64,000 nucleotides of DNA from JALOOX01 sp964557955 (GCA_964557955.1 CAZLCS010000028.1:12371-76370); one strand, 5' to 3'. Positions 16,960 to 25,806 are shown, numbered from the stretch's first letter. The notes: generated by a model from the letters alone, not told the origin. Numbers and translations: made by a program.

Positions 16960-17817
16960 TCACTGGAATCGTGATTCCCCTTTGTGCCGACCAGCCTTCA
17001 CGGCGGCGACCTTCATACTGACCACGGAATGGGCCAGGTCCTTCAATTCCTCTTCCGAGAGCTGCAGACCCTCGATGATCGCTTTGGCCGTCGGGTCGTG
17101 GACGACCAGATCCATGGGGAAGACTTCTTCGGAGATGACTTCAACGTTGTCGAAGCCCGCCGAGCGCATGCCCTCGAGGTATTGATCCTTCAGGACGGCG
17201 CCCGCGACGCACCCCACGTAGGCGGCGATGGATCCCCTGATAGCGCCGGGAAGCTCTTGAAGCAGGACAATGTCCGAAACCATGAGCCGCCCACCGTCTT
17301 TCAGTACGCGAAACGCCTCCCGGAAGACCTGGTCCTTTTCGGGAGACAGGTTGATCACGCAGTTTGAAATAATGGCGTCCACGTGGCTGTCGGGGACCGG
17401 CAGATGCTCGATCTCCCCCAGTCGGAACTCGACGTTTTGGAAACCGCCTTTGACCGCATTTTCTCTGGCTTTGGAAAGCATATCGGGGGTCATGTCCACA
17501 CCGATCACTCTGCCGGTTTGCCCAACCAGTCCCGCTGCGAGGAAGCAATCGAACCCGGCGCCGGATCCCAGATCGAGCACGATTTCGCCTTCCTTGAGGG
17601 AAGCGAGGGCCACGGGGTTTCCGCAGCCCAAGCCGAGGTTGGCCCCTTCGGGTGCGTTTTTCAGATCCTCATCACTGTAGCCGATTCTCCTGCCGATCTC
17701 GTCGGCTGCGGGAGCGCTTCCACAGCACGAATGGGCCCCGGGGCAGCAGGAGCTCCCCGCCATGGCGAACTTTGCGTACTCTTTGCGAACCATGTTCTTG
17801 ATCTCATCCGGTCTCAT
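16960..17817 (-). CDS. arsM: Arsenite S-adenosylmethionine methyltransferase
   Basis: 285 residues. SAM-binding motif I is LDLGSGAGFDCFLA (about 81-94). The three arsenite-ligating cysteines of ArsM are all present: Cys65 in GLGCGNP, Cys153 in SNCVINLSPEKD and Cys203 in YVGCVAGA. An N-terminal cysteine cluster (CCPGAHSCCG) may also hold metal. It methylates As(III) to mono-, di- and trimethylarsenicals. The start overlaps the AbrB-type gene by 14 bp, with GGAGG inside that gene, so the two are coupled and are probably controlled by the palindrome at 18145-18176. Confidence 0.93.
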   Translation of the reverse strand: MRPDEIKNMVRKEYAKFAMAGSSCCPGAHSCCGSAPAADEIGRRIGYSDEDLKNAPEGANLGLGCGNPVALASLKEGEIVLDLGSGAGFDCFLAAGLVGQTGRVIGVDMTPDMLSKARENAVKGGFQNVEFRLGEIEHLPVPDSHVDAIISNCVINLSPEKDQVFREAFRVLKDGGRLMVSDIVLLQELPGAIRGSIAAYVGCVAGAVLKDQYLEGMRSAGFDNVEVISEEVFPMDLVVHDPTAKAIIEGLQLSEEELKDLAHSVVSMKVAAVKAGRHKGESRFQ

Positions 17818-18121
17818 TGTGTTGGCCTCCAGTTCCTGATCCCATTCCAGTCAGTCCGCTCATGAGCGGCCCGAGGAATTCCTTGACGCGCTCAGCCAGG
17901 AGGTCCGCCTTGATGAGCGTGAAGCAGCAGACCTCCCCGTCCTTTTCCCAGCTCACCAGGGCCAGCTTGTCCCCGGCGCGAATCCCCGCCCTGTCGCGCA
18001 GCTCCTTGGGGAGCACCATCTGACCCCGCTCGTCCACGGTGATGAGCGATTCCATCCGGCAGCAGTCCTTTGTCCGGGATTCTTGCCCACAGCAGGTCTC
18101 TCTGGATTTCTTGCGCGGCAT
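17804..18121 (-). CDS. AbrB/MazE-fold protein, HgcAB-associated type
   Basis: 105 residues from ATG 18121 (GGAGG 5 bp upstream; GTG 18127 is less likely). A cysteine-rich N-terminus (CC, CC pairs within the first 25 residues) precedes a SpoVT-AbrB swapped-hairpin DNA-binding segment, LITVDERGQMVLPKELRDRA. Proteins of this shape are found next to hgcAB mercury-methylation genes and arsM in anaerobes. The cysteines could sense arsenic or mercury (inference). It is the first gene of a two-gene operon with arsM and sits just downstream of a perfect palindrome. Confidence 0.75.
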   Translation of the reverse strand: MPRKKSRETCCGQESRTKDCCRMESLITVDERGQMVLPKELRDRAGIRAGDKLALVSWEKDGEVCCFTLIKADLLAERVKEFLGPLMSGLTGMGSGTGGQHNETG

Positions 18122-18144
18122 GGCCACCTCCTCGGCTCACCCTG

Positions 18145-18213
18145 TATGATTATTCTGATTAATCAGAATAATCATATTATTCAGAATTTAACAAAGTCCG
18201 TTCAGCTTGTCAA
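18145..18213 (-). promoter_or_regulatory. Promoter with 32-bp perfect palindrome upstream of the AbrB-type/arsM operon
   Basis: Minus-strand TTGACA (18208-18213) and TAAATT (18185-18190) are 17 bp apart. Just downstream, over the expected transcription start, TATGATTATTCTGATT (18145-18160) is followed with no spacer by its exact reverse complement (18161-18176). A partial third arm, ATTATTCAGAAT, lies beside it. Confidence 0.75.
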
Positions 18214-18230
18214 TCATGGGCGGATTCCCC

Positions 18231-20129
18231 TCAGGGAATCGATCCAGGCCGGCATGGTGAATTGGCTGCTACGACCGCTTCCTGGAAACGTTTCTTGAGC
18301 TTGATCCGGTTCCAATAGGTCCACGGCGCTCCCGAGACCTTGGCTCGGCCTTTTGCAGCCGCTTCAGGATTCACCAGGAAGTCGGCCAGGTGAGAGGCCT
18401 TTACACCCGCTCGCTTCAAAAACCCGGCGCATCCGGCACAGTAGGTGATAAGCCTTTCCCCCTCCGTCTCCCCCTTGCGCCTCGCTCCCCATTTATTTGC
18501 AAAGGCTGGGTTGATGAACCCGACGGAGCCGCCTTCACCGCAGCACAGGGTAAGCTTCTTCCTGTGACGGGCCTCACGAATGGAAAGGCCCATTCGAGCG
18601 ATCCCCTCGCGAACCGCCTCCTGGATTTCCGATGCGTATCTCAAGGGGCACGGGTCGTGAACCGTTACAGGTCCCGAGAGGCCCCTGGCCTCAAAAGCCC
18701 CGGCGGCAAGCAGGCGCTCCCAGACCGTCGCCACTTCAAAGCTTTTCCCGTATTGTTCAAAAATCTTGTAACAGTTCGGACAGGCCACCCAGACGTTCCT
18801 GATCCCATGAGCGGAGAGGTAATCCAGGATGGATGAAAAGGAAGCATGGAAATGACCCGACCGACCGAGATCGTGAGACGGTGTGGCACAGCAGTCGAGA
18901 ACGATCCCCAGTTGTGGGGTCTCCTGCCGCAGGAGCTCGAATATGCGCCAGGTGGCCTCCGGGCGGGTCCCGGGCAGCGTGCAGCCTGGGAAGAAGACGG
19001 TGTCGCAGCCCTGCGGCAGGCCGTACCAGGAGTAGCGCTCCGAATGGCCGCGGGCTTCGTAGCCCAGAATGGTCTTGTAACGACCGAGATCGAGGGCGCC
19101 TTGCTCCACGGCCTGCCGGCGCATCTCCAGGAAAAAGCCGGCCGGGCTGAGCTTCTCGGGACACACAGCGCCGCAGAGATCGCAGAGGCTGCACTCGAAG
19201 GGGTCGGCGACCCCTTCCCTGCCGGCAGGGGCCTTGATTGCCTGGGCGATTTCTCCCGGCATTCCGTATTTTTGGAGAAAAGCGCACTGCTTGACACAGG
19301 CTCCGCAACGGGTACATCCTTCGGCGACGCTCGCGGAAATCTCCGCCAGTGTGCCTTTCGGCCCCTCTGCAAAGGCAGTCTTCAGGCTCACCGGCGAAAC
19401 CACAGGCAGGTCGGGCGGCAGCATTTCCTCCTCGCTCCCTTCGTTGCACTCTTTGCCGGTCCTGGCCCGATAAAGATTCAGGAGCTTCCTGGCCACGAGC
19501 GGGAATATGCCCAGAAGCGCCAGGGAGAGCAGGAGGCGGGGCGAGAGGATGGAAGCGGTCGAGCTCAGCTGAGCCAGCTGACTCCCCGCGTTCACGAACA
19601 CGAAGGTGCCCGGCAGCATGCCCAGCTGCGAAACCCAGTAGAAGGTCGAGAGCCGCATCGCCGTCAACCCCATGACCATGTTGATCATGAAAAACGGGAT
19701 TACGGGGATCAACCTCATGGAAAACAGATAGAACGATCCCTCCCGGCGCACACCGGCATCGACGCGGGCCGCCGCCCGGGGGCACTTCCTGCGCACCCGG
19801 TCACGCAGGAGATACCGGGAGAGGGCGCAGGCCAGAGTCGCCCCGAGGGAGCTGGCGAACGACACAATGATGGTGCCGGTGAAACTGCCGAAAAGGGCTC
19901 CCGCCAGCAGTCCAAGGACTGTCGCGCCGGGAAGGTTGAGAGGCACGACGATCAGGTAAACCAGAAGGTACAGCCCCACCACCGCAAGGGGCCTTGCGTG
20001 GTAAATTTCCTGAAAGCGTGCGTTTGAGGCCTTGATCGCCTCGAGCGTCAATTGCTGATGCATGCCCGAAGCAAAGAAGGCGGTCACAATGGTCATGATA
20101 AACAGAATCAGAACGAGTTTTTTCCACAT
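18231..20129 (-). CDS. VTT-domain (TVP38/DedA-like) membrane protein fused to a CCG-type Fe-S reductase
   Basis: 632 residues. Residues 1-220 are a membrane domain of the VTT/SNARE-associated family (LPGATVLGLLAGALFG, RLIPVIPFFMINMVMG). After a linker come two 4Fe-4S motifs (CTRCGACVKQCAF and CSLCDLCGAVCPEK) and two CCG segments (CCATPSHD with ACPNCYKIF; CCGEGGSVGF with YCAGCAGF) as in HdrB/HdrD and GlpC. The fusion would place an electron-transfer or heterodisulfide-reductase-like unit on the membrane. It begins 24 bp after atpG and could be read from the ATPase operon. Substrate unknown. Confidence 0.85.
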   Translation of the reverse strand: MWKKLVLILFIMTIVTAFFASGMHQQLTLEAIKASNARFQEIYHARPLAVVGLYLLVYLIVVPLNLPGATVLGLLAGALFGSFTGTIIVSFASSLGATLACALSRYLLRDRVRRKCPRAAARVDAGVRREGSFYLFSMRLIPVIPFFMINMVMGLTAMRLSTFYWVSQLGMLPGTFVFVNAGSQLAQLSSTASILSPRLLLSLALLGIFPLVARKLLNLYRARTGKECNEGSEEEMLPPDLPVVSPVSLKTAFAEGPKGTLAEISASVAEGCTRCGACVKQCAFLQKYGMPGEIAQAIKAPAGREGVADPFECSLCDLCGAVCPEKLSPAGFFLEMRRQAVEQGALDLGRYKTILGYEARGHSERYSWYGLPQGCDTVFFPGCTLPGTRPEATWRIFELLRQETPQLGIVLDCCATPSHDLGRSGHFHASFSSILDYLSAHGIRNVWVACPNCYKIFEQYGKSFEVATVWERLLAAGAFEARGLSGPVTVHDPCPLRYASEIQEAVREGIARMGLSIREARHRKKLTLCCGEGGSVGFINPAFANKWGARRKGETEGERLITYCAGCAGFLKRAGVKASHLADFLVNPEAAAKGRAKVSGAPWTYWNRIKLKKRFQEAVVAANSPCRPGSIP

Positions 20130-20153
20130 ACTTGTTTGGCCAATTCGATGCCT

Positions 20154-21047
20154 TCAAAGGTATTCTTCTTGGGTCAGAGCTTCGAAACCGGAGATGACGT
20201 CCATGAGCTCCTCGGTGATGAGGCTCTGGCGCTGTTGATGGTAGGCGGTGCGCAGCTCATCCAGGCGTTCCGAGATGTTTTTCTCGGCCACCTGCATGGC
20301 CGCCAGCCGACTGGCGTTTTCGGCGGCCAGGGACTCGGCCAGGGTACGATAGAGGGTCACGAACAGGAACTGGCGCACCAGTGCGGAAAGGAGCTGCGCC
20401 GGCTCCATGGTGAAGGTGGGAAGGACCCGGGACGGCCACCGGCGCTCCACAAATGAGCGCAGCCATGCCCGGTTCAGGGGCAGCAGGCGCACGTGGTGGG
20501 GCTCGAAGGCGGCCCCCGATGCCTGCCGATTGAATGCGAGATCCACGCGGTTGTCATGGTCCAGGGAATGCCAGGACTCCAGATGAAGCAGGATCTGCTG
20601 CACGGCTCCGTGGATTGCCGTGACGGATGCGGGGACTCCGAACAGCTGCTCGACGGCACAGCCCAGGCGCTCCAAACGGGCTTTTGCCCTCACCCCACTG
20701 GCCCAGACGGTCCAGTGGACGCCCAATGGCTCGACCCGCTTCATACGCCTAAAGGCGTCGGCCGCCACGATGTCGTTGAACGGGCCCGCCATGCCCTGGT
20801 CGGTCCCGAAGACGATGAGAAGCCGTCGGCGAGTCGACGGCGGTCTCCCGGTTGCGAGCAATTCAGGGGCCTGGCGGCCGACCACCTGCAGGGCCAGCTG
20901 CACGGTGCGGTCGTATTGGGCCAGGGACTGCACCGCCCGCTCGACCTGCCGGATGTTCACGGCCGCCAGGGCCTTCATGGTCTTGACCACGGACATCAGC
21001 TCGCGGGCGCCGTTCAGCTTCCTGCGCATGGTCTCAAGGCTTTCCAT
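20154..21047 (-). CDS. atpG: N-ATPase gamma subunit
   Basis: 297 residues from ATG 21047 (GAGG 6 bp upstream; the in-frame GTG 21059 is an alternative). The conserved N-terminal helix MRRKLNGARELMSVVKTMKAL and the C-terminal helix RLDELRTAYHQQRQSLITEE are those of rotor subunit gamma, which couples c-ring rotation to the catalytic head. The middle is poorly conserved, as usual in N-type enzymes. Last gene of atpDCQRBEFAG, overlapping or adjoining the end of atpA. Confidence 0.88.
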   Translation of the reverse strand: MESLETMRRKLNGARELMSVVKTMKALAAVNIRQVERAVQSLAQYDRTVQLALQVVGRQAPELLATGRPPSTRRRLLIVFGTDQGMAGPFNDIVAADAFRRMKRVEPLGVHWTVWASGVRAKARLERLGCAVEQLFGVPASVTAIHGAVQQILLHLESWHSLDHDNRVDLAFNRQASGAAFEPHHVRLLPLNRAWLRSFVERRWPSRVLPTFTMEPAQLLSALVRQFLFVTLYRTLAESLAAENASRLAAMQVAEKNISERLDELRTAYHQQRQSLITEELMDVISGFEALTQEEYL

Positions 21048-22584
21048 CGTCAGCCTCACCGGTCAGGGGTGAAAGAGCCTGCTGTGCCAGGGAAAGGAGT
21101 GCGACACGGTCTGCATCGTCGAAGGGCGCACCGGCATCGATGCGCTCGAGAAGAGTCTGGGGTCCGTGGCGAATGGCTTGCCGGATGGCCTCTTCAGCCG
21201 CCGGGATCGCTTCGATGTCGAGGGCGTCGAACAGCCCGGAGCTCACGGCCAGGAGCACGGCGATCTGCTCGGGCACCGGCATGGGGTCGAACTGGCGCTG
21301 CTTGAGGGACTCGCGCACCCTTCTTCCGCGCTCCAGGGTCTGCCGGGTGGCTTCGTCGAGCCGGGTGCCGAAGCGCGAGAAGGTTTCAAGCTCTTCGAAC
21401 TGGGCGTAGGTGAGACGCAGATCGCCGGCAACGGCCCGGTAGGCGCTCAGCTGCGTCTTGCCTCCCACGCGGGACACCGATTTTCCGACATCCACGGCGG
21501 GCAGGATCCCTTTCTGAAACATCAGCGGGGAGAGATAGACCTGCCCGTCGGTGATGGAAATGAGGTTGGTGGGGATGTAGGCGGACAGGTTCTCCGCTTC
21601 GGTCTCGATGATGGGGAGCGCCGTGAGGGAGCCGCCGCCCAGCGCTCGGCACAGATGGGTCGACCGTTCCAGGAGCCTCGAGTGGATGTAAAAGATGTCC
21701 CCCGGGAACGCCTCGCGGCCGGGCGGGCGCCTGAGCAGGAGGGAAAGCTCGCGGTAGGCGACGGCATGCCGGGTGAGGTCGTCATAGACGATGAGGACAT
21801 CCTTTCCGGATTCCATGAAGGTCTCGGCCATGGAAGTTGCCGCATAGGGTGCCACGAACTGCATGCCGGGCGTATCGTCTCCCTCGGCCACCACCACGAT
21901 GCAGAAGCCCATGGCGCCATGCCGTTTCAAGTCGGCGACGACCCTGGCCACCGATGAGCCGCGCTGGCCGATGGCGCAATAGACGCAAATGACGTTCTTT
22001 CCCACCTGGTTGATGATGGTATCCAGCGCCAGGGAAGTTTTGCCGGTCTGCCGATCCCCGAGGATGAGCTCCCGCTGCCCGCGCCCGATGGGAATCAGGG
22101 CATCGATGACCTTGATGCCCGTCTGGAGGGGGACGGTTACCGGGTCACGGTCCATGATGGCCGGGGCATCCCTTTCCACGATCCGGCGTTCAGCCGTGTG
22201 GAGGGGGCCTGCACGATCCAGGGGCCGCCCCAGCGGATCCACGATGCGCCCCAGGAGCTCTTCTCCGACCGGGACGTCCAGGACCCGACCCGTTCGATAG
22301 ACCTCGGTTCCCGCCTTGATGTGCTCGCCGGCGTCCAGGCAGACGACTCCCACCTCGTGGGGATCGATATTGAGCACCAGGCCGAGAGCGTTCCCCGGAA
22401 AAAGCACGAGCTCTTCGGACTGCACTCCGGGCATACCGTCCACCGTTGCGATGGACTGGGCGATGGAGCGGACCGTGCCGTATTCCTGCACGCTCAGAAA
22501 GGGCTTCTGCCTGTCGAGAACATCGTCGAGGGTTCGTGACGTGCATTCGAGGAGAGACTTCAGTGAATCGTCCGAGTGGCACAT
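21034..22584 (-). CDS. atpA: N-ATPase alpha subunit
   Basis: 516 residues. Beta-barrel domain, then Walker A GDRQTGKTS (176-184), Walker B LIVYDDLTRHA, and the catalytic-site arginine region SVSRVGGKTQ. This is the non-catalytic nucleotide-binding subunit of the F1 head. The order of genes around it (atpF before, atpG after, no separate atpH) is that of N-type ATPases. AAAGGA lies before ATG 22584. Confidence 0.95.
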   Translation of the reverse strand: MCHSDDSLKSLLECTSRTLDDVLDRQKPFLSVQEYGTVRSIAQSIATVDGMPGVQSEELVLFPGNALGLVLNIDPHEVGVVCLDAGEHIKAGTEVYRTGRVLDVPVGEELLGRIVDPLGRPLDRAGPLHTAERRIVERDAPAIMDRDPVTVPLQTGIKVIDALIPIGRGQRELILGDRQTGKTSLALDTIINQVGKNVICVYCAIGQRGSSVARVVADLKRHGAMGFCIVVVAEGDDTPGMQFVAPYAATSMAETFMESGKDVLIVYDDLTRHAVAYRELSLLLRRPPGREAFPGDIFYIHSRLLERSTHLCRALGGGSLTALPIIETEAENLSAYIPTNLISITDGQVYLSPLMFQKGILPAVDVGKSVSRVGGKTQLSAYRAVAGDLRLTYAQFEELETFSRFGTRLDEATRQTLERGRRVRESLKQRQFDPMPVPEQIAVLLAVSSGLFDALDIEAIPAAEEAIRQAIRHGPQTLLERIDAGAPFDDADRVALLSLAQQALSPLTGEADDGKP

Positions 22585-22627
22585 GGAGCATTCCTTTGCC
22601 GGAAGAGAGCGGGCGCTGCAATTTTCT

Positions 22628-23425
22628 CTATCGCTGATCCTCCGGAACGCCCGATGATGCGAAGACCGGTCTCTTGATGAACTCCAGGTTCAGGTCCCTC
22701 TCCAGTTCCCCCAGGTAATCCTCCAGACTCCAGGCGACTCTCACGCCGTCCGCTTTGAGCTCGATGCCGCACAGCAAATCCGGCGAGGTTTCGTAATGGA
22801 AGGAGCATTCCGGAGCAATATGGCTTCGAAAGGTGTGCTCGATGAGGGACCGCAAATCTGCCGGGATTTCAAAGGAGCTGGTGACGGCGACCCGCGCCCC
22901 GGAGCGCATGAGCGACCCCGGGAAATCCTTGCCGGCGTGGTCGATCATGTCCTGGAGCCGCTCGAGGAAGACGTGCAGGATCCGCTGTTCCAGCTCCGCG
23001 CCGGCGAGCTCCCCCAGGGCCTGCCGGGAAATCTGCAGGAATTTCGCCCCGGCATGGACCCTCAGGTCGTGGAGAAAGGAGGCCTTTTCCTGCTGTAGAG
23101 CTTCATACCAGGCGGCCCGTCGGTTCATCACCTCTTCCCGCACCTGGGTGAGCAATTCCTTGCGCCGCAATTCCGCTTCCTGCCTGGCATTCTCCATCAT
23201 CTCGGCGCGGCCGGCTTCGAGCTCGCGGGTCTTTTCCCGGTAGAGCTCCGCCTCGCGCTCGGCCGCCTCGATGTGGAGCCGCGCCTCCTCCTGCCGGGCC
23301 GCAATCCCCGCCTCACGCTCATCCATGGCGTTGAGGATGGGGCGATAGAGGAATCTTTTGAGCAGCGCCACCAGGATCAGGAAATTGAAGATCTGCGCAA
23401 AAACGGTGAACCAGTCGATCAGCAC
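22628..23425 (-). CDS. atpF: N-ATPase peripheral-stalk b subunit with extended C-terminus
   Basis: 265 residues from GTG 23425 (GGAGGGTGATCC upstream). One N-terminal membrane helix (WFTVFAQIFNFLILVALLKRF), a long charged coiled coil (about 35-150) and an extra C-terminal domain of about 110 residues. The operon has no atpH, and in N-ATPases the b subunit carries a delta-like extension; this matches. It links the membrane stator to the F1 head. Confidence 0.88.
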   Translation of the reverse strand: MLIDWFTVFAQIFNFLILVALLKRFLYRPILNAMDEREAGIAARQEEARLHIEAAEREAELYREKTRELEAGRAEMMENARQEAELRRKELLTQVREEVMNRRAAWYEALQQEKASFLHDLRVHAGAKFLQISRQALGELAGAELEQRILHVFLERLQDMIDHAGKDFPGSLMRSGARVAVTSSFEIPADLRSLIEHTFRSHIAPECSFHYETSPDLLCGIELKADGVRVAWSLEDYLGELERDLNLEFIKRPVFASSGVPEDQR

Positions 23426-23428
23426 GGA

Positions 23429-23707
23429 TCACCCTCCTGCCCTGGACACCAGGTAGTTCCAGTATGGGTTCGCAAACAGCAGGATCATGGCGATGACCAG
23501 GCAGTAGATGCCCGTGGATTCCACCATGGCCATTCCCACAAAGAGCGTGCGGGTGATGGCATTGGCTTCGTCGGGCTGTTGGGCAATGGCCAGCAGGGCC
23601 TGGGAAAGCGCGCGTCCCTCGCCAAGCGCCGGGGCGATGGAGCCGACGGCCATCGTCAAGCCCGCCGTGAAGATGGATACCACCGCTACCAGAGTCAGGC
23701 TGTCCAT
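23429..23707 (-). CDS. atpE: N-ATPase c subunit, with predicted Na+-binding residues
   Basis: 92 residues, two membrane helices with a polar loop (RQ-type QQPDEA). Helix 1 has Glu30 (PALGEGRA) where H+ enzymes have a non-polar residue and Na+ enzymes have Gln or Glu. Helix 2 has MVESTGIY: Glu63, Ser64, Thr65 and Tyr68, the E-S/T-T-x2-Y pattern of Na+-coordinating c subunits. The rotor ring is therefore predicted to translocate Na+. AAGGAG precedes the ATG. Confidence 0.93.
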   Translation of the reverse strand: MDSLTLVAVVSIFTAGLTMAVGSIAPALGEGRALSQALLAIAQQPDEANAITRTLFVGMAMVESTGIYCLVIAMILLFANPYWNYLVSRAGG

Positions 23708-23711
23708 GGCG

Positions 23712-24419
23712 TCATTCTCCTTTGTCCTGATGTGGGTCGCCTGGGCCGGCGCCGGTTTGGACCTCCACCGCCGCAGAGATGAAAACCGTCGCCAGGATGG
23801 TGAAAATGTAGGCCTGGATGAGGCCGGTCAGCAGTCCGAAGAGGTTCATGATCACGGGGAAGATGAGCGGGGTCACGGCCAGGAGGATGCCGCCGATCAT
23901 GGTCCCGCTCATCATGTTCCCGAAGAGGCGGACCGCCAGGGCCAGGGTGCGGGAAAGCTCTCCCATGATGTTGAAGGGCAGCATGAGGATGGAAGGCTTT
24001 GCGTACTCCTTGAAATAGCCGATCACCCCACGCCTGGAGATGCCGTAGAGCGGGACGGCCACGAACACGCAGATGGCCAGCGCCGTGGTGGTCGAAAGAG
24101 AGCCCGTGGGCGGATCGATTCCCGGCACCACACTGAGCAGGTTGGACGCCGCGATGAAGAGAAACAGGGTGCCGATGAAGCCCAGGAATTCCGCCGGCTC
24201 CTGGCGACCCACGTCGCTGATCTGGCGGTTCAGAAACGTCACGATGACCTCGAGCAGATTCTGCATGCGGGACATCTTCATGCCCGTGGAGAGCTTCCGG
24301 GTCACCAGGGCGGACACCACCACGAGGAGCAGCATGACGCCCCAGGTGGTGACCAGGGTGGCGTTGATGTGGATGAATCCCCACTGCCAGAGGACGATCT
24401 GATCAGGCGTTATCTTCAT
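23712..24419 (-). CDS. atpB: N-ATPase a subunit
   Basis: 235 residues from ATG 24419; a longer frame to 24518 adds 33 residues with no family resemblance. Five or six membrane helices. The stator arginine lies in LSRTLALAVRLFGNMMSG, the family hallmark, and GLIQAYIFTILATVFI closes the domain. This subunit forms the ion half-channels facing the c ring. The start has only a weak AAGG site. Confidence 0.92.
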   Translation of the reverse strand: MKITPDQIVLWQWGFIHINATLVTTWGVMLLLVVVSALVTRKLSTGMKMSRMQNLLEVIVTFLNRQISDVGRQEPAEFLGFIGTLFLFIAASNLLSVVPGIDPPTGSLSTTTALAICVFVAVPLYGISRRGVIGYFKEYAKPSILMLPFNIMGELSRTLALAVRLFGNMMSGTMIGGILLAVTPLIFPVIMNLFGLLTGLIQAYIFTILATVFISAAVEVQTGAGPGDPHQDKGE

Positions 24420-24660
24420 GATGGATGCCTTCGACACGCATAAAACCCTCTGGTGCGAAAGGTTTCGAGTTTCGGGTTTCGGGTTGAAAGGCAGACGACC
24501 GGCCGCGGGCCTCTTCATTGTTTAAGTGAGCCTGAAAGACCATGAGGGATGCTTTTCAGTAAAGGCTGCACCACACTCCTGCTCGATCGCGATGACGGGT
24601 ACCGTCCGCCATGCGGGAGAGAGCACGAGGACGATACCCACGGTCATGGACGCACAAGGT

Positions 24661-24960
24661 TCAGTCCCTCACGCTCGGTTGCAGCTCTTTTCCGCCGAAT
24701 CCGAGAACCCGGGTGAGCATCTGGCGCATGAGGAGGAATCCCGCCAGGCAGACCACGAGTCTCAGCCAGTCCCCCTTCATGATGACATAAAACAGGCCCA
24801 TGGCCACAGCCGTTCGGAGCCAATAGCTTGCGAGCAGGAGGAGGCCGGGACGGCGCGCTCGAACCACCCGGCGGACCGTCCACCACAACCCGCCAAAATA
24901 AAAGGCTCCCACCAGCATCCCCGCAGCCAGCACCCCCGAATACTCGACGATACGATTCAC
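24661..24960 (-). CDS. atpR: N-ATPase accessory membrane protein AtpR
   Basis: 99 residues from GTG 24960, with three predicted membrane helices. Short AtpR proteins with this topology occur only in N-ATPase operons, between atpQ and atpB, as here, and are thought to help assemble or stabilise the c ring. The GTG is placed directly against a low-complexity purine-rich (on this strand) tract that supplies GGGGAAGGGG as its ribosome site. The last 240 bp before atpB are non-coding. Confidence 0.82.
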   Translation of the reverse strand: MNRIVEYSGVLAAGMLVGAFYFGGLWWTVRRVVRARRPGLLLLASYWLRTAVAMGLFYVIMKGDWLRLVVCLAGFLLMRQMLTRVLGFGGKELQPSVRD

Positions 24961-25103
24961 CCCTTCCCCCCTTCCCCGATTCCCCCCTTCCCCGATTCCC
25001 CCCTTCCCCGATTCCCCGATTCCCCGATTCCCCCATTCACCAATTCACCAATTCACCGATTCCCCGATTCCCCCCTTCCCCGATTCCCCCCATTCCCCGC
25101 CCC
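24961..25103. repeat. Low-complexity tandem tract of TTCCCCGA-like units between atpQ and atpR
   Basis: About 140 bp made almost wholly of TTCCCC, GATTCCCC and TTCACCAA units of 8-9 bp on the plus strand. On the coding (minus) strand it reads GGGGAATCGGGGAAGG, so it is a chain of Shine-Dalgarno-like purine runs that ends exactly at the atpR GTG. Copy number is likely to vary. Confidence 0.85.
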
Positions 25104-25424
25104 TCACTCTTCCCGCCGGCTCTCCCGTTTTACCCAGTACCACGCGTTGAGGCATCCCCAGATGACTCCGGCCATAAGCCCCATGAGGGTCCATGAATAA
25201 CGGCTGGGGAATTCCCGATCCACCCAGACTCCCAGGGCCGTCCCAAGCAAAGTCGGGATGGAGACGGCCCAGCCGACCAGGCCGAACATCCCCACCCCGA
25301 ACCATGCGCCCAGACCTTTATGACGGCGGGCCCGCAGTTTGCGAGCCTCTTTCCCGCCCACCTCGTCGCTGATGCGCTGCCTGTTCTGGTCGAGTCGCTT
25401 TCTGGAGGAGCCCGAGCTATCCAC
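25104..25424 (-). CDS. atpQ: N-ATPase AtpQ/AtpI-like subunit
   Basis: 106 residues from GTG 25424, which overlaps the atpC stop. A basic N-terminus is followed by two membrane helices (GAWFGVGMFGLVGWAVSIPT and SWTLMGLMAGVIWGCLNAWY), the AtpI/AtpQ pattern, with LGVWVDREFPS between them. AtpI-type proteins assist c-ring assembly. Its place between atpC and atpR is that of atpQ in N-ATPase operons. Confidence 0.85.
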   Translation of the reverse strand: MDSSGSSRKRLDQNRQRISDEVGGKEARKLRARRHKGLGAWFGVGMFGLVGWAVSIPTLLGTALGVWVDREFPSRYSWTLMGLMAGVIWGCLNAWYWVKRESRREE

Positions 25425-25806
25425 GTCGTCCCAACTCCCAGAATCGCCTGGCGAAGTCGGCTTCCATCCTGGCCAGAGCCGACCGCGATTTCCGCTCCTG
25501 CTCATCCAGGCGCCGGAAGACCTCGTCCACGGTCTGCCTGAGCGCCCCGAGGCGGGGGCCTCGCACGGCATTGCGCGTCGAAACCCACACATCGGGACCG
25601 CACTTGACCAGGATGCCTTCGTCCACGGCCGCAAGACACTCCTCACCCTCCGGCGTCCACCAGGAGAGGATACCGGGAACCAGCGCCGCCGCAAAGTCCA
25701 CGTGCCGGGGGAGGAGGCAGAAATGGCCGTTTTCGGCTTCGGCAATGATTTTCCGGACCGGTTCCTCCACGAGAACATGGCTGGGCACCAGGATCTGGAG
25801 TCTCAT
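25417..25806 (-). CDS. atpC: N-ATPase epsilon subunit
   Basis: 129 residues from ATG 25806, which overlaps the atpD stop (ATGA). The N-terminal beta-sandwich starts MRLQILVPSHVLVEE and includes HFCLLPRHVDFAAALVPGI, the epsilon signature; the C-terminal part is helical and charged. It joins gamma in the central stalk and can inhibit ATP hydrolysis. Confidence 0.9.
   Translation of the reverse strand: MRLQILVPSHVLVEEPVRKIIAEAENGHFCLLPRHVDFAAALVPGILSWWTPEGEECLAAVDEGILVKCGPDVWVSTRNAVRGPRLGALRQTVDEVFRRLDEQERKSRSALARMEADFARRFWELGRRG

Noticed and set aside
24961..25103. CRISPR-like or minisatellite coding reading of the TTCCCCGA tract
   Set aside because: Units are 8-9 bp with no spacers; Pro/Ser-rich ORFs across it follow only from the repeat.
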